A DNA stretch of 47,230 nt from assembly GCA_905235695.1 (NCBI GenBank), contig CAJOMW010000001.1, forward strand, positions 959-48,188, written 5' to 3'. The translations under genes and the position numbers were made by a program. Of the stretch, positions 32,038 through 40,974 are shown piece by piece (the first letter of the stretch is position 1; each line of letters begins with the position of its first letter). The notes under the pieces were generated by a model that made no database searches, had not been told where the DNA came from, and saw nothing but the letters and a program-made list of their open reading frames with translations. Source of the DNA: an uncultured Clostridia bacterium (GTDB taxonomy: Bacteria; Bacillota; Clostridia; Oscillospirales; CAG-382).

Positions 32038-32883
32038 CTATTTTTCGTCGTAATCGTCGAGAAAATTGTGCGTTACGCCTTTGGACTTATATACGGGGAA
32101 GGTGTCTACCGAAACGGCGTGCAAGCTGTTGAAAATAGACCTCTCAATGCCCGGGTTGTCCCTTTTCAGACGCTTGATTAGAGCCTTTATCTCCTGCCGC
32201 TTGCTTCCGCCTCCGCCGTTGTCGCACATGGTACAGTTTTCCGTAAAGCGGCAGGCGCACTGGATAAACTCAAGGTCGTTGTACTGCTTCCATGCGATGA
32301 TACTGTCTTCGTGAATACAGTAAAGCGGACGGATAAGCTCCATTCCCTCAAAATTCTTGCTGTGGAGCTTCGGCATCATTCCCTGGAGCTGGGAGCCGTA
32401 GAACATTCCCATGACCGTGGTCTCAATGACGTCCGAGAAGTGGTGGCCGAGTGCGATTTTGTTGCACCCGAGCTCCTTTGCCTTGTTATAAAGGTGTCCG
32501 CGGCGCATCTTTGCGCAGAGGTAGCAGGGGGAGTGGTCGACGCTGTTTGCTATCTCGAAAATATTCGTTTCAAATACGGTTATAGGTATCTCGAGAAGTG
32601 CGGCGTTGCTCTCGATTTTTGCACGGTTTATCGGGTTGTACCCGGGATCCATGACGAGATACACCACTTCAAACGGCACGTCGCTTATCCTGTGAAGCAG
32701 CTGCACGAGCTTTGCCATAAGCATAGAGTCCTTGCCGCCCGAAATACACACGGCTATCTTGTCGCCCTCGTTTATGAGCTTGTAAGTTTTTACCGCATTT
32801 ACAAACGGACTCCAGATCTCCCTGCGGTACTTCTTGAGTATGCTCTGTTCTATTTTTTGTAAATCTGTAAGCTCTCTTGCCAT
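32038..32883 (-). CDS. TtcA-like PP-loop ATPase (tRNA thiolation family)
   Basis: A 281-residue adenylating protein. The PP-loop is SGGKDS (S48-S53). Cysteines C120 and C123 (CYLCAKMRRGH) plus the group C209, C211, C217 and C220 (QCACRFTENCTMC) resemble the [4Fe-4S] ligands of TtcA, which makes 2-thiocytidine 32 in tRNA. The start codon overlaps the desulfurase stop by one base, so the sulfur donor and acceptor enzymes are coupled. E. coli TtcA has three cluster cysteines; the extra ones here and the GGGGS stretch suggest a variant subfamily, so the substrate is not certain. Confidence 0.85.
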   Translation of the reverse strand: MARELTDLQKIEQSILKKYRREIWSPFVNAVKTYKLINEGDKIAVCISGGKDSMLMAKLVQLLHRISDVPFEVVYLVMDPGYNPINRAKIESNAALLEIPITVFETNIFEIANSVDHSPCYLCAKMRRGHLYNKAKELGCNKIALGHHFSDVIETTVMGMFYGSQLQGMMPKLHSKNFEGMELIRPLYCIHEDSIIAWKQYNDLEFIQCACRFTENCTMCDNGGGGSKRQEIKALIKRLKRDNPGIERSIFNSLHAVSVDTFPVYKSKGVTHNFLDDYDEK

Positions 32884-34004
32884 TATTTTGCTTTCTCCCT
32901 GTATATTGCGTCAAATTCCTTCATAAAACTCTCTATCTCATCTTCGCTCGTTATGTGACCAAGGCTTATTCTGAAGGATGAAAGCGCATTCTTTCTGTCC
33001 CTGCTCACGGCAAATACCGCGCGTGACGGAAGCGAATCGGTACTGCACGCCGTCTTTACGGAAACGCATATTCCGCGCTTGCTCAGCTCGTCACGAAAAT
33101 CCGAGCCCTTTATTCCGCTTGCGCTTATATTGAGAATGTGCGGAATTGCCCCTTCCGGGCTGTTTATGCGCACCTTGTCGTACCTTGACAGCTTTTCTCT
33201 CAGAAGGCTGTTCAGCCTCTGTACCTTTTCATATCTTTCTCCCTGCTTTTCAACAGCGTCCCTCAGTGCCTCTTCAAGCGCCGCATTGAGTGCGAGAGTC
33301 GGCGTGCCGCTTCTGTATACCGTCGTGCCGCTGCCTCCGTGTATGAGCGGCTCAATGACAAGCCCCGACTTCTTATACAGCGCACCGCTGCCGCCGAGAC
33401 CGTAAAATTTGTGCGGCGCAAAGCTCGCCGTGTCCGCTTTTGAGAAGTCGCACGGTATTTTCCCGACAGCCTGCGTAAAATCGACGTGAAGCGAGCAGTG
33501 CGGATAGTCTTTAAGTGCGTCCCTTATTTCATTTATCGGCTGAATTACACCGAGCTCGCTGTCTACGGCGCTTACCGTGAGCAGCACTGTGTCATGCCTC
33601 AGAAGAGATCTCAGGTCATCGACGTCGATCTTTCCGTCGGTTCCTATTCTGACCATGTCTACCTCGTATCCCTGCTCCTGTAAAAACGTGAGCGGAGCGC
33701 TGACCGACGGGTGCTCGAGAGGAGTCGTTATTATATGCTTGCCGATGTGGCGAGAGCTTCTCGCTATGCCCTTTATGGCAAGGTTGTTGCTCTCGCTCGC
33801 ACCGGAGGTGTATATTATTTCGTCTTTTCCGACGTTTAAAAGCGCCGCCACGTTTTCCGTTATCTCGTCCTGCCTTGCCTTTGCGGCAAAGCCCGAAAAA
33901 TGGGCGGCATTTGCGTTGCCTATGTACGTCCGCTCGGTCTTTATATATGTTTCAAGGACGTTTTCGGAAGCAGGGGTGTTTGCGGAATAGTCGAGATATA
34001 TCAT
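32883..34004 (-). CDS. Cysteine desulfurase (NifS/IscS-like)
   Basis: A PLP enzyme that moves sulfur from cysteine to a persulfide for Fe-S cluster or thionucleoside synthesis. About 373 residues starting at ATG 34004 (MIYLDYSANTP), preceded by GGACAGG; an ATG five codons upstream lacks a ribosome site. The PLP lysine is K199 in SFAPHKFYG and the active cysteine is C320 in VKTACSTDSLPS. The family start is more often LDNAATTP. A separate promoter with a dyad lies upstream. It is coupled to the TtcA-like gene, which suggests tRNA thiolation as one recipient. Confidence 0.92.
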   Translation of the reverse strand: MIYLDYSANTPASENVLETYIKTERTYIGNANAAHFSGFAAKARQDEITENVAALLNVGKDEIIYTSGASESNNLAIKGIARSSRHIGKHIITTPLEHPSVSAPLTFLQEQGYEVDMVRIGTDGKIDVDDLRSLLRHDTVLLTVSAVDSELGVIQPINEIRDALKDYPHCSLHVDFTQAVGKIPCDFSKADTASFAPHKFYGLGGSGALYKKSGLVIEPLIHGGSGTTVYRSGTPTLALNAALEEALRDAVEKQGERYEKVQRLNSLLREKLSRYDKVRINSPEGAIPHILNISASGIKGSDFRDELSKRGICVSVKTACSTDSLPSRAVFAVSRDRKNALSSFRISLGHITSEDEIESFMKEFDAIYREKAK

Positions 34005-34027
34005 TTTCCTGTCCTTCATTTATTAAA

Positions 34028-34054
34028 ATCGCGATATCAGAACGATACCGCGAT
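34028..34054. promoter_or_regulatory. 11-bp inverted repeat over the desulfurase start site
   Basis: ATCGCGATATC (34028-34038), loop AGAAC, GATACCGCGAT (34044-34054): one mismatch in 11 bp, or a G-U pair in RNA. It directly follows the -10 box on the minus strand, so it overlaps the predicted +1. It could be an operator or a 5' leader hairpin. Confidence 0.65.
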
Positions 34055-34055
34055 T

Positions 34056-34084
34056 ATTATACTACTAAATCATAAAAAATTCAA
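34056..34084 (-). promoter_or_regulatory. Promoter of the desulfurase-TtcA operon
   Basis: Minus strand: TTGAAT (34079-34084), 17-nt spacer, TATAAT (34056-34061). The transcript would begin inside the adjacent inverted repeat. Confidence 0.8.
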
Positions 34085-34304
34085 TACCCATCGTCAGCAT
34101 GGCTTAATGTCTTTAAGCTCGTACGGCGTTGACTGATAGAGAAAATAGTTGGTCCGGTTTGAAAGCACCGGAGAACCTGTCAAAAAATTTACGCACGAGA
34201 AAGCCGCACATGCTTCTACACATACACATGCGCGCGTCCTGCATTTTAGAATATGATGCGTTAAATTTCTTCACTTCGTGCTCCGACCTTTTGAAAGCCT
34301 ATTA

Positions 34305-34344
34305 AATATATATGTTATATTGGTATTATATTAACACATATATT
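34305..34344. promoter_or_regulatory. Imperfect AT-rich dyad upstream of the glycosidase promoter
   Basis: AATATATATGTTATAT (34305-34320) and ATATTAACACATATATT (34328-34344) are approximate inverted repeats about 35 bases upstream of the -35 box. An activator or repressor site is possible; the AT content makes chance similarity likely enough to keep this low. Confidence 0.3.
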
Positions 34345-34377
34345 CCGATTTGTCAAGAGCTTTTTTTGCGGATTCCC

Positions 34378-34405
34378 TTGACATATCTCATTTTACTGTT
34401 ATAAT
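34378..34405 (+). promoter_or_regulatory. Consensus promoter of the beta-galactosidase operon
   Basis: TTGACA (34378-34383), 16-nt spacer, TATAAT (34400-34405). Both boxes are perfect, with a near-optimal spacer, so expression is expected to be strong unless repressed. Confidence 0.87.
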
Positions 34406-34441
34406 TATTTTGTGAGAATATTTTCCGGAGGAACCTCTTAT

Positions 34442-37400
34442 ATGAACGGATTTGAAAGATATTATAATAATCTTGAAGTCCTGTCGGTAAACGCCGAAGA
34501 ACCGAGAGCCTATTTTATCCCGTACGCAAACCGTGTCAGCGCAAAAAAGCTCGACAGAAACGCTTCCCCCTACTTCAAGAGCCTTTGCGGCGATTGGAAT
34601 TTCACTTTTTTTGACAGCGTAAACGAGATAACGGAGGAAGATCTGCTTCCCGAATATGAATTTCCGTCGGACACCGTCACCGTTCCGCAGAGCTGGCAGA
34701 GCTTTCTCGGACGCGGCTACGACACTCCGAACTACGTAAACGTAAGCTATCCCTTTCCGGCAGATCCTCCGCATATTCCCGATAACAATCCCTGCGGACT
34801 CTATTCGAGAGCGTTTTATCTTTCCGAAGGATTTGCCGCAAGAGAGCTTTACCTCAATTTTGAGGGCGTAGACTCATGCTTTTACGTTTGGGTAAACGGC
34901 GAATTTGTCGGTTACAGCACAGTATCCCACTGCACGAGCGAGTTTTATATCTCTCCCTTTACAAAGATAGGAAGAAACGAAATTAAGGTGCTGGTTGTAA
35001 AGCTGTGCGCCGGGAGTTACCTCGAGGACCAGGATAAATACCGCTTCTCCGGCATTTTCAGAGAAGTTTATATCCTCGCAAGGGCAAAGAGCCGCATAAA
35101 GGATTTCTACATCAGGACGACCGTCAGCGATGACCTTAAAAAGGCGGTAATAAATCTTGATATTCAGACGGTTGGCAGACCAAAGGTACAATATGAAATT
35201 TTCTCGCCTGACGGAGAGCTTGTCAGCGAAGGTACATATAAAAATGGAGTAAAAACAGAGATAGATGATCCGCTTCTCTGGAACGACGAGCAGCCGTATC
35301 TTTATCAGATATTTTTCACCTGCGGGGACGAAGTGATATTCCAGAATATTGCAATTAAAAAGGCAAAGATAGAGGGAAAAATCTTCTTCCTTAACGGCAA
35401 AAAGATTAAGATACGAGGCGTGAACCGCCACGACTCTCACCCAATTCTCGGCAGCACCACGCCCTTCGATCATTTTGTACGAGACCTTGAAATATTAAAG
35501 AGCAGCAACGTGAACTCGATAAGAACCTCCCATTATCCAAGCGATCCGAGATTCGTCGAGCTTTGCGACATATACGGCTTTTACATTATAGACGAAGCAG
35601 ACCTCGAAACGCACGGAATGTGTATGGTTTCGGGAATCGGCGCACTGTCCGACGATCCTGCGTGGGAAGAAGCGTACGTCAACAGGGCAAGGAAGCTGTT
35701 CGAGCGCGACAAAAACCGCGGATGCGTAATTATGTGGTCGCTCGGAAACGAATCGGGCGGCGGAATCAATCACGTAAAGATGCGTGAGTACATAAAGAGC
35801 AGGGACGAGAGCGCCATAATCCACTACGAGGGCGCAAGAGCGCCTTTTACAGAAAAGGCGGAATATGAAGCGGTTACCGACGTCAGAAGCGAGATGTATA
35901 CCTCTCCCGAATACTGCCTTGCAAGGATAAAGGACAAGAGCATAAACAAGCCGTTCTATCTCTGCGAGTACCTGCACGCTATGGGCAACGGCCCCGGAGG
36001 AATAAAGGAGTATATAGACCTTATCCGCTCGCACGATGAGTTTATGGGCGGAAACGTCTGGGAATACTGCGACCACTCGGTGCTTGTTCCTTCCGAGGAC
36101 GGCAAAAAGCACTATACATACGGCGGAGACTTCGGCGACTTTCCAAGCGACGGCAATTTCTGCGTCGACGGACTTGTATATCCCGACAGACGTGAGAGCA
36201 ATGGCATGAGAGCCATAAAGAACGCCTATATGCCGGCGGAAATAGAGCTTATCGACTGCGAAAGGGGCGAAATTGAGGTAAAGAGCTACAAATATTTCAC
36301 CTCTCTTTCGGACACCGACCTTGCCTGGAACGTAGAGTGCAACGGAAGGACGGTAAAATCGGGAAGGATAGCGGCTCTTGCCATTCAGCCGGGAAGAAGC
36401 AGGAAATTCAGGCTTTTTGATATATCCGATTTCGGGGACGAGGGCGAATATTTTCTGAACGTCAGACTTATCACTAATTCCGATAAAGACGGCGTGCAGG
36501 CAGGAAGCGAGATAGGCGCAAGGCAGTTTGAGCTATTTTCGCTGTGCATAGACCAAGAGATGCCGGAAAGCCCTTTTGAAAAGAAGACGGAGTACTTTGA
36601 GGACGAAGGCTTTGTAGAGATAGACTGCGATGAGCTTTCGGTATACTTTGATAAGGCACACGGAAGGATATGCAGTATCGTCCACGACGGGCGGGAGATG
36701 CTTGCGGAACCGATACGCATAAATATGTGGCGCGCTCCTACGGACAACGACAGAAATATAAGGCACGAATGGCAAAAGACGGGCTTTGATAAGCTCGTCC
36801 AGATAACGCATGACTGCGGCATATATAAGGCGACCGACGAATACATTACTCTGTATGCGGATCTGACTCTCGGCGCGCCGTCGATAAAGCCTGCCGCAAA
36901 GGTCAGGGAGTACATAACCGTTTCAGACGACGGAACTATAAGCTTTGAATTTGAAGTTGATATAATAAACGAAAAAATCGACGAGATTCCGAGATTCGGA
37001 CTTGAGATAGTAATGCCGGAGGGAAGCGAGCGCGTAGAGTACTTCGGAATGGGACCGTATGAGGCATATTCCGACCACAAATATCAGTCAAGAGTCGGCT
37101 ATTTCAAAACTACTGCGACCGATAACTTTGAGCATTATATAAAGCCCCAGGAAAACTCCTCTCACTGCGATACAAGGTACGCCTTTGTAGGAAACAGACA
37201 GGGACACGGACTTGAGATAATGAAATTCTATGACTCGGAGAATATTTCATTCAATGCTCAGCACTATTCGGCAAAAGATCTGACAAACACGCTCCACGAC
37301 TATGAGCTGAAAGAAAGAAAAGAGACGTACGTTTACGCAGATATGCGAATGACGGGCATAGGCTCCAACTCCTGCGGCCCGAGGACATTTGAAAAATACC

Positions 37401-37459
37401 GTTTTACAGACAAAAATTTCAGATGCGCGGTTATAATAAAGCCGACGCACATACAATGA
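34442..37459 (+). CDS. lacZ: GH2 beta-galactosidase (LacZ type)
   Basis: Hydrolyses terminal beta-galactosides. About 1005 residues from ATG 34442, which has GGAGG at 34427-34431; an in-frame GTG upstream is less likely. The five-domain LacZ plan is present: sugar-binding domain (about 40-210), beta domains, the TIM barrel and the C-terminal small chain. The acid/base is E437 in WSLGNESGGG and the nucleophile E509 in LCEYLHAMGNGPGG. VNRHDSHPILGSTT and FEGVDSCFYVWVNG are typical. No signal peptide, so intracellular; no permease is adjacent. The rhamnosidase gene follows by 15 bases. Confidence 0.95.
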   Translation: MNGFERYYNNLEVLSVNAEEPRAYFIPYANRVSAKKLDRNASPYFKSLCGDWNFTFFDSVNEITEEDLLPEYEFPSDTVTVPQSWQSFLGRGYDTPNYVNVSYPFPADPPHIPDNNPCGLYSRAFYLSEGFAARELYLNFEGVDSCFYVWVNGEFVGYSTVSHCTSEFYISPFTKIGRNEIKVLVVKLCAGSYLEDQDKYRFSGIFREVYILARAKSRIKDFYIRTTVSDDLKKAVINLDIQTVGRPKVQYEIFSPDGELVSEGTYKNGVKTEIDDPLLWNDEQPYLYQIFFTCGDEVIFQNIAIKKAKIEGKIFFLNGKKIKIRGVNRHDSHPILGSTTPFDHFVRDLEILKSSNVNSIRTSHYPSDPRFVELCDIYGFYIIDEADLETHGMCMVSGIGALSDDPAWEEAYVNRARKLFERDKNRGCVIMWSLGNESGGGINHVKMREYIKSRDESAIIHYEGARAPFTEKAEYEAVTDVRSEMYTSPEYCLARIKDKSINKPFYLCEYLHAMGNGPGGIKEYIDLIRSHDEFMGGNVWEYCDHSVLVPSEDGKKHYTYGGDFGDFPSDGNFCVDGLVYPDRRESNGMRAIKNAYMPAEIELIDCERGEIEVKSYKYFTSLSDTDLAWNVECNGRTVKSGRIAALAIQPGRSRKFRLFDISDFGDEGEYFLNVRLITNSDKDGVQAGSEIGARQFELFSLCIDQEMPESPFEKKTEYFEDEGFVEIDCDELSVYFDKAHGRICSIVHDGREMLAEPIRINMWRAPTDNDRNIRHEWQKTGFDKLVQITHDCGIYKATDEYITLYADLTLGAPSIKPAAKVREYITVSDDGTISFEFEVDIINEKIDEIPRFGLEIVMPEGSERVEYFGMGPYEAYSDHKYQSRVGYFKTTATDNFEHYIKPQENSSHCDTRYAFVGNRQGHGLEIMKFYDSENISFNAQHYSAKDLTNTLHDYELKERKETYVYADMRMTGIGSNSCGPRTFEKYRFTDKNFRCAVIIKPTHIQ

Positions 37460-37474
37460 TTGGAGGAAAAACAT

Positions 37475-39685
37475 ATGAAATTTCAAGAACTTTACGGCAC
37501 AGCTAAATTTATCGCTCCGTCGGATGTATCCGTCGAATCGCCGTATTTCAGGACGACTTTTGAAGTAAAGGATTTGAAGAAAGCAAAGATAACGATTTGC
37601 GGTCTCGGCTTTTTCATGCTGTTTATCAACGGCAAAAAGGTCAGCGACGATATGCTAGTCCCGGCGAACTCCCTGTTCAGGTACCGCAAAAACGCTCAGT
37701 GCAAGACGCCGAGTCACGACATTTTCTCATACAGGACGTATTCTGTCGAATATGATCTCTGCGATTATATAAAGGACGGCAGGAACACCCTCGTCGTACA
37801 GCTCGGAAGCGGATGGTACGGAAGAACGGGCGACAGGGATCAGCTCGTCGATTATTTCGGAAACGTAAAGCTCTGCTACAAGCTCGAGATAACGGATAAA
37901 GACGGCGACAGAACCATCGTCAGCGACACAAACCACAAGTGGAGGAAGAGCTTTATAGGCGACAACTGCATATATCTCGGCGAAAACCAGGATATGCGCG
38001 AGTACGACGAGAGCATATTTGATGCGGACTACGACGACTCGGGCTGGGAGAACGCTGTTGAGGCGGACATACACGAGTGTGAATACGACATTCAGCATTT
38101 CCCGACCGATAAGGTCATAAGGACTCTTAAGACCGTACCCGTAAAGGACTTCGGGGACTACACGGTCTACGACTGCGGAGAGAATATCAGCGGATATGTT
38201 GTTGTTTCCTGCGAAAAGAGCGGCGAGAGGATAGAGATAAACCACGCAGAGGAGCTGAATGAGGATAAGACGCTGTACACCGTCACCTGTGCCGGCGACA
38301 GAAAGCCCCAAAGGGATATATACATATCCGACGGCGTACACGATATGCACCCGTATTTCTGCTGGCACGGCTTCAGATATTTTTCGCTTACGAATAACGC
38401 AAAGCCCGTAGAGGTACACGTCGTACACTCGGACATGAATATAACATCGCACTTTGAGAGCGATAACGAGATGCTCAACTGGCTGTACGAGACGTATCTG
38501 CGCACACAGCTCGACAATATGCACTGCGGAGTGCCGAGCGACTGCCCGACAAGAGAGCGTCTCGGATATACGGGAGACGGTCAGCTCTGTGCAGATGCGG
38601 CTCTGCTCATGATGGACGGCAGAGAGTTTTACAAGAAGTGGATGCAGGATATAATAGACAGTCAGTGCATCATCACCGGTCACGTCAACCACACGACTCC
38701 CTACCAGGGCGGCGGAGGAGGAATCGGCGGCTGGGGAAGCGCCATAATACACATTCCGTACATCTACTACGTAATATACGGCGACGACTGCCTCATAGAG
38801 AAGCACTTTGCGAGAATGCTCAGCTTTATGAGATACCTCGATTCTCGCTGCAAGGCAGGCTTCATATACGCTCAGGAACCCGACGTCTGGAACCTCGGCG
38901 ACTGGGGCTTTTCGGTACAGCACGAATTTGTGATACCGCAGAACTACGTCAATACGTATTTCTATATACGCTGTCTCAAGGAAATGTGCGTTATGGCGCC
39001 GATAGTCGGCAGGGGCGACCTTGTGGAGGGCTATGAGGAGAAGATAGATATAAGCAAGAGAGCCATGCAGGGCGCATATTTCTCAAGTCAGGACGGCAAC
39101 TTCTTCGGAGACTACCAGGGAGCAAACTGCTTTGCGGTGGATCTCGGAATAGGCGATGAGAGAACGTACGAAAATATGTATAAGAAGTACGATGAGACGC
39201 GCGAATACGACACGGGCATCTTTGCCACCGACATAATTACCGGAATGTTCTTCGAGCACGGCGACGCACAGCTTGCCTTTGACCTTCTCACAAGCGAAAA
39301 ACCGCTGTCATTCGGCAATATGAAGAACAACGGTGCCACTACTCTTTGGGAATATATGTGGGGAGAAAAGGCAAGGACAATGTCTCACAACCACCCGATG
39401 TTCGGAGCGGCTACAAAGTATCTGTTTACCGAGCTGCTCGGAATAAAGCAGAGAGAGGGCACATACGGCTATAAGGACATAATTTTAGATCCGGCGACAG
39501 TAAACGGACTGAATGATTACAGCGGTTACATAGACGTAGGAAGCGGCAGGATAGGCGTTTCCGTAAAGCACGGCAAGACGAACACGCTCTATAAGCTTGA
39601 AGTGCCGGAGGGAGTCAAAGCGGAGTTCAGATTTGAAGGTGAGAGCTATCCGCTCAAGGCCGGAGTAAACGAATTTGATATGTAG
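37475..39685 (+). CDS. GH78 alpha-L-rhamnosidase
   Basis: Removes terminal alpha-L-rhamnose, for example from plant polysaccharides or flavonoid glycosides. About 736 residues from ATG 37475 (GGAGG at 37462-37466). An N-terminal carbohydrate-binding/beta part precedes the (alpha/alpha)6 barrel. SDCPTRERLGYTGDGQ carries the Asp, Glu and Asp of the GH78 active site and TTLWEYMWG the C-terminal catalytic-type Glu. No signal peptide is seen, so it acts on imported oligosaccharides. Pairing with beta-galactosidase suggests a substrate with both sugars. It is followed by a shared terminator. Confidence 0.93.
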   Translation: MKFQELYGTAKFIAPSDVSVESPYFRTTFEVKDLKKAKITICGLGFFMLFINGKKVSDDMLVPANSLFRYRKNAQCKTPSHDIFSYRTYSVEYDLCDYIKDGRNTLVVQLGSGWYGRTGDRDQLVDYFGNVKLCYKLEITDKDGDRTIVSDTNHKWRKSFIGDNCIYLGENQDMREYDESIFDADYDDSGWENAVEADIHECEYDIQHFPTDKVIRTLKTVPVKDFGDYTVYDCGENISGYVVVSCEKSGERIEINHAEELNEDKTLYTVTCAGDRKPQRDIYISDGVHDMHPYFCWHGFRYFSLTNNAKPVEVHVVHSDMNITSHFESDNEMLNWLYETYLRTQLDNMHCGVPSDCPTRERLGYTGDGQLCADAALLMMDGREFYKKWMQDIIDSQCIITGHVNHTTPYQGGGGGIGGWGSAIIHIPYIYYVIYGDDCLIEKHFARMLSFMRYLDSRCKAGFIYAQEPDVWNLGDWGFSVQHEFVIPQNYVNTYFYIRCLKEMCVMAPIVGRGDLVEGYEEKIDISKRAMQGAYFSSQDGNFFGDYQGANCFAVDLGIGDERTYENMYKKYDETREYDTGIFATDIITGMFFEHGDAQLAFDLLTSEKPLSFGNMKNNGATTLWEYMWGEKARTMSHNHPMFGAATKYLFTELLGIKQREGTYGYKDIILDPATVNGLNDYSGYIDVGSGRIGVSVKHGKTNTLYKLEVPEGVKAEFRFEGESYPLKAGVNEFDM

Positions 39686-39703
39686 AAGGTAAAGTGATAT
39701 ATA

Positions 39704-39739
39704 AACGGCGGTCGCTTATCGAGCGACCGCTCTTCTTTT
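39704..39739. terminator. Intrinsic terminator after the glycosidase operon
   Basis: GCGGTCGCT (39708-39716), loop TATCG, AGCGACCGC (39722-39730), then TCTTCTTTT on the plus strand. Perfect 9-bp stem between convergent genes. On the minus strand the stem is followed by a shorter T stretch, so it may also serve spmB. Confidence 0.88.
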
Positions 39740-39743
39740 GCTA

Positions 39744-40262
39744 TCAAAAAAATGCCCTTGTGAGCGCAAGCGAAAACAAAATGCAGAAAGCGAGAATAAT
39801 AAAGGACGCAGGGAGTGCGTAGCGTGTCTTTTTGATGCCGACAGAGCTGAAATATAACGATAGGGTATAGATTATAGTATCCGAAGAGCCCATGATTATC
39901 GAGGCGCACCTTCCGGCAAAGCTGTCGGGACCTTCCGCCGAAAACAACTCGCTTATCATGGCGTTTGCGGCGCTTCCGGAGATGGGGCGCATGAAGATGA
40001 CGGGCAAAAGAGAGCCGGGAAGCCCTATTTTCTCCGTAAAATTCCCCAAAAATCCGCATATCAGCTCAAGCGCTCCGCTCGAAGAGAACATACGCGAGGC
40101 GCATATAAGCATGACGAGGCTCGGAAGTATCTTTACGGTGGTTTTCATACCGTCCTCGGCGCCTTTCAGAAACTCGGTCGGCAGATCCTTCTTCGATATC
40201 AGCATGGCTATGCCTGCTATTGCTATAATTACGGGTATTGCGTAAGAACCGATAAGCTGCAT
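39744..40262 (-). CDS. spmB: Spore maturation protein B
   Basis: A 172-residue membrane protein with about four or five hydrophobic segments, of the nucleoside-recognition (Gate) group. SpmB with SpmA is needed for full spore core dehydration in Bacillus. Family marks include FLKGAEDGMKTTVKILPSLV, MRPISGSAANAMISELF and MGSSDTIIYTLSLYFSSVG. The gene follows spmA by three bases. The start ATG is preceded by weak ribosome-site sequence inside the spmA end, suggesting translational coupling. Confidence 0.92.
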   Translation of the reverse strand: MQLIGSYAIPVIIAIAGIAMLISKKDLPTEFLKGAEDGMKTTVKILPSLVMLICASRMFSSSGALELICGFLGNFTEKIGLPGSLLPVIFMRPISGSAANAMISELFSAEGPDSFAGRCASIIMGSSDTIIYTLSLYFSSVGIKKTRYALPASFIILAFCILFSLALTRAFF

Positions 40263-40265
40263 ACT

Positions 40266-40856
40266 TTAATATTTTTTGCGCCACAGCTTTGCCATTGCCC
40301 TGCACAGAAGCACCCCGAAAACCGTCGTGGCAAGGGAGCATATCCATATAGGGAGAATTATCTCAAACGGATTTGCCGAGCCGTGAGCCGTCCTGAAAGC
40401 TATGAGCGTTGTCGGCATGAGCTGGAGCGGCGTAGTGTTCAGCACGGCAAACATTATCATGTCGTCGCTCGCCGTGCCGTCGGCCGGAAGGCCTTGCTCT
40501 TTTATGGATTTCATTGCGCGAATGCCGATAGGAAGTGCGGCGTTTCCCATTCCGAGGAGATTTGCGCTGAATGAGGCGGCAATATCACTTAGACTGCTTT
40601 TGCTCTTGTAGGCGGAAGGATATACAAGCCGAATAAGCGGCGAAATTGCCTTTGACAGGTATTCCGTGACACCTGCCTTATCGAGCGTGCGTATGACGCC
40701 GCTCCACAGGCACATTACTCCCAGAAGCGATATCGAGAGATTTACCGCCTCCGCTGCGCCGCTTATGGCGCCGTTTGCCACGTTTTCTATATTTCCCGTC
40801 GCTCCGCCGCATATAAGAGAGACTATGACCATGAATGCAAAAATTTTTCCGAGCAT
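40266..40856 (-). CDS. spmA: Spore maturation protein A
   Basis: A 196-residue polytopic protein, partner of SpmB. Marks: CLWSGVIRTLDKAGVTEYLS, SANLLGMGNAALPIGIRAMK and LLGMGNAALP-type turn typical of the Gate domain. It starts MLGKIFAFMVIVS with AGAGG about ten bases upstream. It is divergent from abrB and shares a 118-bp intergenic region. A sporulation sigma-factor promoter is expected but I did not find a convincing one. Confidence 0.92.
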   Translation of the reverse strand: MLGKIFAFMVIVSLICGGATGNIENVANGAISGAAEAVNLSISLLGVMCLWSGVIRTLDKAGVTEYLSKAISPLIRLVYPSAYKSKSSLSDIAASFSANLLGMGNAALPIGIRAMKSIKEQGLPADGTASDDMIMFAVLNTTPLQLMPTTLIAFRTAHGSANPFEIILPIWICSLATTVFGVLLCRAMAKLWRKKY

Positions 40857-40882
40857 TTTTTAAATAACCTCTTCTGCAATTA

Positions 40883-40911
40883 TTGACAAAATTCACGCTT
40901 GATGGTATAAT
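40883..40911 (+). promoter_or_regulatory. Consensus promoter of abrB
   Basis: TTGACA (40883-40888), 17-nt spacer, TATAAT (40906-40911). Both boxes match consensus. Confidence 0.87.
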
Positions 40912-40916
40912 AATAC

Positions 40917-40935
40917 TGGTAAAATAAGTTTACCA
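40917..40935. promoter_or_regulatory. Perfect dyad at the abrB start site
   Basis: TGGTAAA (40917-40923), ATAAG, TTTACCA (40929-40935). The centre lies about 15 bases after the -10 box, over the predicted +1 to +15. Autoregulation by the AbrB-type product is a natural reading but is inference. Confidence 0.65.
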
Positions 40936-40974
40936 ATTTATATAACCTATATTGAAAGGAATGTACCCAGCGCA

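Larger units (their letters stand above)
34005..34441. other. 437-bp intergenic region with two divergent promoters
   Basis: Between the desulfurase (minus) and beta-galactosidase (plus) genes. It holds the desulfurase promoter and dyad (34028-34084), the beta-galactosidase promoter (34378-34405), an imperfect AT-rich dyad (34305-34344) and one short hairpin TCCGGT/ACCGGA (34153-34172). I see no gene in the middle part; nothing else is recognised. Confidence 0.75.

Noticed and set aside
34153..34172. Riboswitch between the desulfurase and beta-galactosidase genes
   Set aside because: The TCCGGT/ACCGGA hairpin lies far upstream of both mapped promoters, so it is not in either predicted leader.
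37727..38923. 398-codon open frame on the minus strand opposite the rhamnosidase gene
   Set aside because: It is antisense to a clear GH78 enzyme, its translation has no recognisable motif, and it has no ribosome site or promoter. It comes from codon bias of the real gene.
40917..40935. Terminator in front of abrB
   Set aside because: The TGGTAAA/TTTACCA dyad is only 7 bp, AT-rich and without a T run; an operator is a better reading.
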